In this document: positions 6,425 to 8,511 of the stretch, piece by piece | Numbering within the stretch: position 1 is the stretch's first letter | Layout: every line of letters begins with the position of its first letter | Origin: an uncultured Collinsella sp. | GTDB lineage: Bacteria; Actinomycetota; Coriobacteriia; Coriobacteriales; Coriobacteriaceae | NCBI GenBank assembly: GCA_900764025.1 | Contig: CAAFMM010000195.1 | Location: 1-8,511, forward strand | Length of the DNA stretch: 8,511 nucleotides | Direction: 5' to 3' | Program-made: the position numbers and the translations under genes | The notes under the pieces: generated by a model | Told to the model about the DNA's origin: nothing | Seen by the model: the letters and a program-made list of their open reading frames with translations, nothing else | Database searches by the model: none

Positions 6425-6462
6425 CATTTCGAAACAATTCTATGCAAGTTTGTTTCGAAATG
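6425..6462. repeat. Perfect 13-bp inverted repeat between the glycosyltransferase and argR
   Basis: CATTTCGAAACAA (6425-6437) and TTGTTTCGAAATG (6450-6462) are exact reverse complements separated by 12 nt. Each arm also contains the 8-bp palindrome TTTCGAAA, with centres 26 bp apart. The element starts 6 nt after the glycosyltransferase stop on the minus strand and ends 88 nt before the argR ATG. As RNA it would form an AT-rich hairpin, but no T-run follows (CGTTCTTAT), so it is a poor terminator. As DNA it resembles a paired operator. I do not recognise a known regulator consensus. Confidence 0.8.
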
Positions 6463-6468
6463 AGCCGT

Positions 6469-7509
6469 TTAGGCGGTTTTTGTGCCCGTCCGGTTAAGAA
6501 AAGCTGCCAGATGCGTACACATCACGCAGCGCGCGGGCTTGGCGCTGGCGATCGGCCCAAACAACAGACCGAGCCCCCGATGGTTATCCTTGAGCGCAGC
6601 GACCATCTGACGGGTTCGAGGCGCATCGAGCATATCACGCATGCGGGCGGAACGCTCGATTGACGACACCCCATGCGGGCTCAGACACAAATTCTCGATG
6701 CAGGCGACCAGTCCGGCAAAGTAGAACTTTTGGCTTGCCAGCTTGAGCCGACCACCGCTGTCTGCTTCCGAGAGAGAGTCCGCAAGCTTGTCGAGCGCTC
6801 GAGTGTCATCGGATATCCTGGCATACATGGTGGGATCAAAGGCATCTATAAGCTTAGGTGCCGCCGCGTGGAAACAAGCGTCGCCGCAGCCGGACACGAA
6901 TCGTGCCTGCGAGAGCGCATAAGCCATAAACTCAACCGTACGGTACGCCTTGCCGCGCGACAGGCATGCCTCAAACAGCGGACGGCTATACATCACGCCA
7001 GAGGTCTGAGCGACTAGGCCGCCCAAAATCAACTGGGGCAGCCCAGTCACCATAGAAGACTCGTCTTCTATGGCAATAGAGGCAGCATCCAAGACGCGCG
7101 AATGACGCTCGCGATGCGCATCGTATCGATCGAGCGACACCGAGGGGAGCACAATGTCTGCCGCAGTATCGCACGCGATATCGACCATCTTGGAAAGGGC
7201 CTGCGGAGCAAACCACTCATCGGCGTTCATGGCGATGATTTGAGAGCCGCGCGAGGTATCAAAACCGGCACGAAGACAAGCACCGCGCTTCGCGTCCTCG
7301 ACGTCAATCAAATCAATATGAATGTCCCTGTCGGCAGCAACTTGAAGCGAATGGCGCACACCGAGCGCAGCATCGCGGCAGACAACGACAATATGCAAAT
7401 CGTAGAGGTCTTGGTTCTGGATGCTCTCGAGCGCACGCATCGCATAGCTGGGCGAACCTTCTACCACAAGGATCACCGAAAGTCGCGGATGCGAGCCACG
7501 TCGAACCAA
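6469..7509 (-). CDS. Divergent family-2-like glycosyltransferase
   Basis: The 346-residue protein begins like a GT-A fold glycosyltransferase: a first beta strand LSVILVVEGS (10-19), an ALESIQNQDLYDLHIVVV segment (26-43), and GFDTSRGSQIIAMNADEWF (82-100). The last is where family 2 enzymes have the DxD nucleotide-sugar/metal motif; here it is N-A-D-E (Asn95, Asp97, Glu98). The second half (GVMYSRPLFE at 171-180, then TVEF at 191-194) resembles the usual acceptor region, but the common Glu-Asp catalytic pair appears as Glu193-Phe. No membrane segments are visible, so it would be cytoplasmic or peripheral. Donor and acceptor sugars cannot be told. The start is a TTG at 7507-7509, 8 nt after GAGAGGA (7518-7524). 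No ATG or GTG nearby fits better. It follows truA by 161 nt and has no other glycan genes beside it. It may be functional with altered specificity, or degenerate. Confidence 0.62.
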   Translation of the reverse strand: MVRRGSHPRLSVILVVEGSPSYAMRALESIQNQDLYDLHIVVVCRDAALGVRHSLQVAADRDIHIDLIDVEDAKRGACLRAGFDTSRGSQIIAMNADEWFAPQALSKMVDIACDTAADIVLPSVSLDRYDAHRERHSRVLDAASIAIEDESSMVTGLPQLILGGLVAQTSGVMYSRPLFEACLSRGKAYRTVEFMAYALSQARFVSGCGDACFHAAAPKLIDAFDPTMYARISDDTRALDKLADSLSEADSGGRLKLASQKFYFAGLVACIENLCLSPHGVSSIERSARMRDMLDAPRTRQMVAALKDNHRGLGLLFGPIASAKPARCVMCTHLAAFLNRTGTKTA

Positions 7510-7517
7510 GTTATCCG

Positions 7518-7524
7518 TCCTCTC
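7518..7524 (-). promoter_or_regulatory. Ribosome binding site supporting a TTG start of the glycosyltransferase
   Basis: It reads GAGAGGA on the minus strand with 8 nt to the TTG at 7507-7509. An in-frame stop lies about 30 nt upstream of the TTG, which limits alternative starts. The first in-frame ATG is at codon 24, past the first beta strand of the fold. Confidence 0.55.
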
Positions 7525-7643
7525 GACAGCAATGAATCAAACCGTGGTTCATGGTACACCCCGCCAATAAAAGCAATGAGACACCGGTTGTATTGCACGC
7601 CAAGAACAGATGTTGCACACGCGCAGCCCACAGATGACAGGTG
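7525..7643 (-). promoter_or_regulatory. truA-glycosyltransferase gap, possible weak promoter
   Basis: The gap between truA and the glycosyltransferase gene is 161 nt, long enough for a separate promoter. On the minus strand TCATTG, 17 nt, then TACCAT (with a TG before it) could be -35 and extended -10 boxes at about 7549-7577. Matches to consensus are only moderate. No small gene or RNA structure is evident here. Confidence 0.25.
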
Positions 7644-7662
7644 TCGACGCACGACGCGTCGA
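7644..7662 (-). other. Short hairpin just after truA
   Basis: TCGACGC (7644-7650) and GCGTCGA (7656-7662) form a perfect 7-bp stem with a 5-nt loop, 8 nt past the truA stop. It is followed by CACCTGTC, not by a T-run, so it is at best a partial or factor-assisted terminator, or an mRNA 3' end stabiliser. Confidence 0.4.
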
Positions 7663-7670
7663 GCCCTCCC

Positions 7671-8495
7671 CTAGTCGAGCACGACAAGCTCGGCGGGATC
7701 GTAATCCACGCCCATAAACGTAAGGCCGCAGGCAGGAGCCGTGGGGCCCGCAGCGGTACGGTCGCAAGCATCGATGACCTCGCGCATCCACTCGGGTTCA
7801 CGGCGATGCATGCCAATCTCGACAAGCGTGCCCACGATCGTACGGACCATCGAATGCAGAAACGCATTGCCCTCGATGGTAAACGTCAGGATGTCCTCGC
7901 CAAACGCAATCTCATGGCCAAACTCGGCGCGCATTACGCAGCGGTGCGTAGGTTTGCCCACGGCAGAGGCAACCTTGCAAAAGCTTTTAAAGTCCTGCTC
8001 GCCCAAAAGCGCAGGGCAGGCGGCCGCCATCGCATCGACGTCGAGGGGATAGCGATGCCACCACACAGCACCGCGGGACAGCACGGGGCGCGCATCTCGA
8101 TCGGCAATACGGTACGTATACGTACGGGAACGCGCGTCAAAACGTGCAGAAAAGCCTTTACGGGCCTTGTAGACCTCGTTTATGGCGATATCTTTGGGCA
8201 GCAGGGCATCCATGGCCCGCAGCCACCTACGGCGCGTACAAGCGAGCTCAGCGTCCGTTACGGGCACGCTGATGTACTGAGCCACGGCATGCACGCCGGC
8301 ATCGGTACGCCCCGCGCACGTCAGATCGATCGGACGGCGAAGCAGCGTCTCGATAGCGCGGCGCAGCTCACCCGCAACCGTCGTCTGTCCCGGCTGCTCG
8401 GCAAATCCGCTATACGACGAGCCATCATAGGCCACACGAAATACGAGCGTGGCGTCAAGCTCGGAAATCGAATTGAAATCAGACGGGGCAGTCAT
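7671..8495 (-). CDS. truA: tRNA pseudouridine(38-40) synthase TruA
   Basis: TruA isomerises uridines 38, 39 and 40 in the anticodon arm of many tRNAs to pseudouridine. The 274-residue product starts its first domain at LVFRVAYDGSSYSGFAEQPGQTTV (17-40). It contains the catalytic motif CAGRTDAGVHA with Asp65, then ARFDARSRTYTYRI (117-130). HSMVRTIVGTLVEIG lies at 214-228, and AAGPTAPACGLTFMGVDY closes the active-site domain (248-265). Length is normal and no key residue is missing. I chose the ATG at 8493-8495, which has GGGAG 5 nt upstream. The frame stays open to a TTG at 8508-8510 beside the window edge, which is less likely. In many Gram-positive genomes truA follows the ribosomal protein/rpoA-rplQ cluster; what precedes it here is outside the window. 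Confidence 0.96.
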   Translation of the reverse strand: MTAPSDFNSISELDATLVFRVAYDGSSYSGFAEQPGQTTVAGELRRAIETLLRRPIDLTCAGRTDAGVHAVAQYISVPVTDAELACTRRRWLRAMDALLPKDIAINEVYKARKGFSARFDARSRTYTYRIADRDARPVLSRGAVWWHRYPLDVDAMAAACPALLGEQDFKSFCKVASAVGKPTHRCVMRAEFGHEIAFGEDILTFTIEGNAFLHSMVRTIVGTLVEIGMHRREPEWMREVIDACDRTAAGPTAPACGLTFMGVDYDPAELVVLD

Positions 8496-8511
8496 GGGCG
8501 CTCCCAACAAA

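Noticed and set aside
6400..6663. Plus-strand 87-codon open frame starting in the argR upstream gap
   Set aside because: It lacks a ribosome binding site, runs antisense into the glycosyltransferase, and resembles no family.
7511..7867. Minus-strand 118-codon frame overlapping the end of truA
   Set aside because: Most of it is a shifted frame of truA codons. The part past truA is short and has no supporting start site.
1..8511. A hidden mobile element, defence system or CRISPR array
   Set aside because: All sizeable intervals are explained by six genes. I saw no transposase, recombinase, direct-repeat array, att-like duplications or tRNA gene.

Overview
The window holds six protein genes in a GC-rich background, with no RNA genes, mobile elements or CRISPR arrays that I can support. 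Gene content, GC-rich codon use, a class A penicillin-binding protein with a long Thr/Gly/Pro tail, and an ArgR regulator suggest a high-GC Gram-positive bacterium. A Coriobacteriia (Collinsella-like) genome is my best guess. That is an inference from general resemblance, not a database match.

Layout, left to right. Bases 1-81 are an unassigned edge that contains a GC-rich hairpin. tyrS (tyrosyl-tRNA synthetase, minus strand) is preceded on the same strand by a gene for a U32-family, Fe-S-type 'peptidase' that probably belongs to the RNA-hydroxylation group. The U32 gene diverges from a class A PBP on the plus strand, and the two share a roughly 160-bp promoter region. The PBP ends in a strong intrinsic terminator. 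A second hairpin follows, better placed to terminate argR, which converges from the minus strand. Upstream of argR is a short AT-rich regulatory-looking region with two palindromes. Then come a divergent family-2-like glycosyltransferase gene and truA (tRNA pseudouridine synthase), both on the minus strand.

The genes serve translation and RNA modification (tyrS, truA, probably the U32 gene), cell-wall synthesis (the PBP, perhaps the glycosyltransferase) and arginine control (argR). They look like neighbouring core genes, not one pathway. I found no convincing undescribed multi-gene system. The best leads are a perfect 13-bp inverted repeat upstream of argR, an Asp-to-Asn change in the arginine-binding motif of ArgR, and the divergent orphan glycosyltransferase. 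Four starts were moved from the longest open frame to an internal ATG because a good ribosome binding site lies in front of it (U32, PBP, argR, truA).
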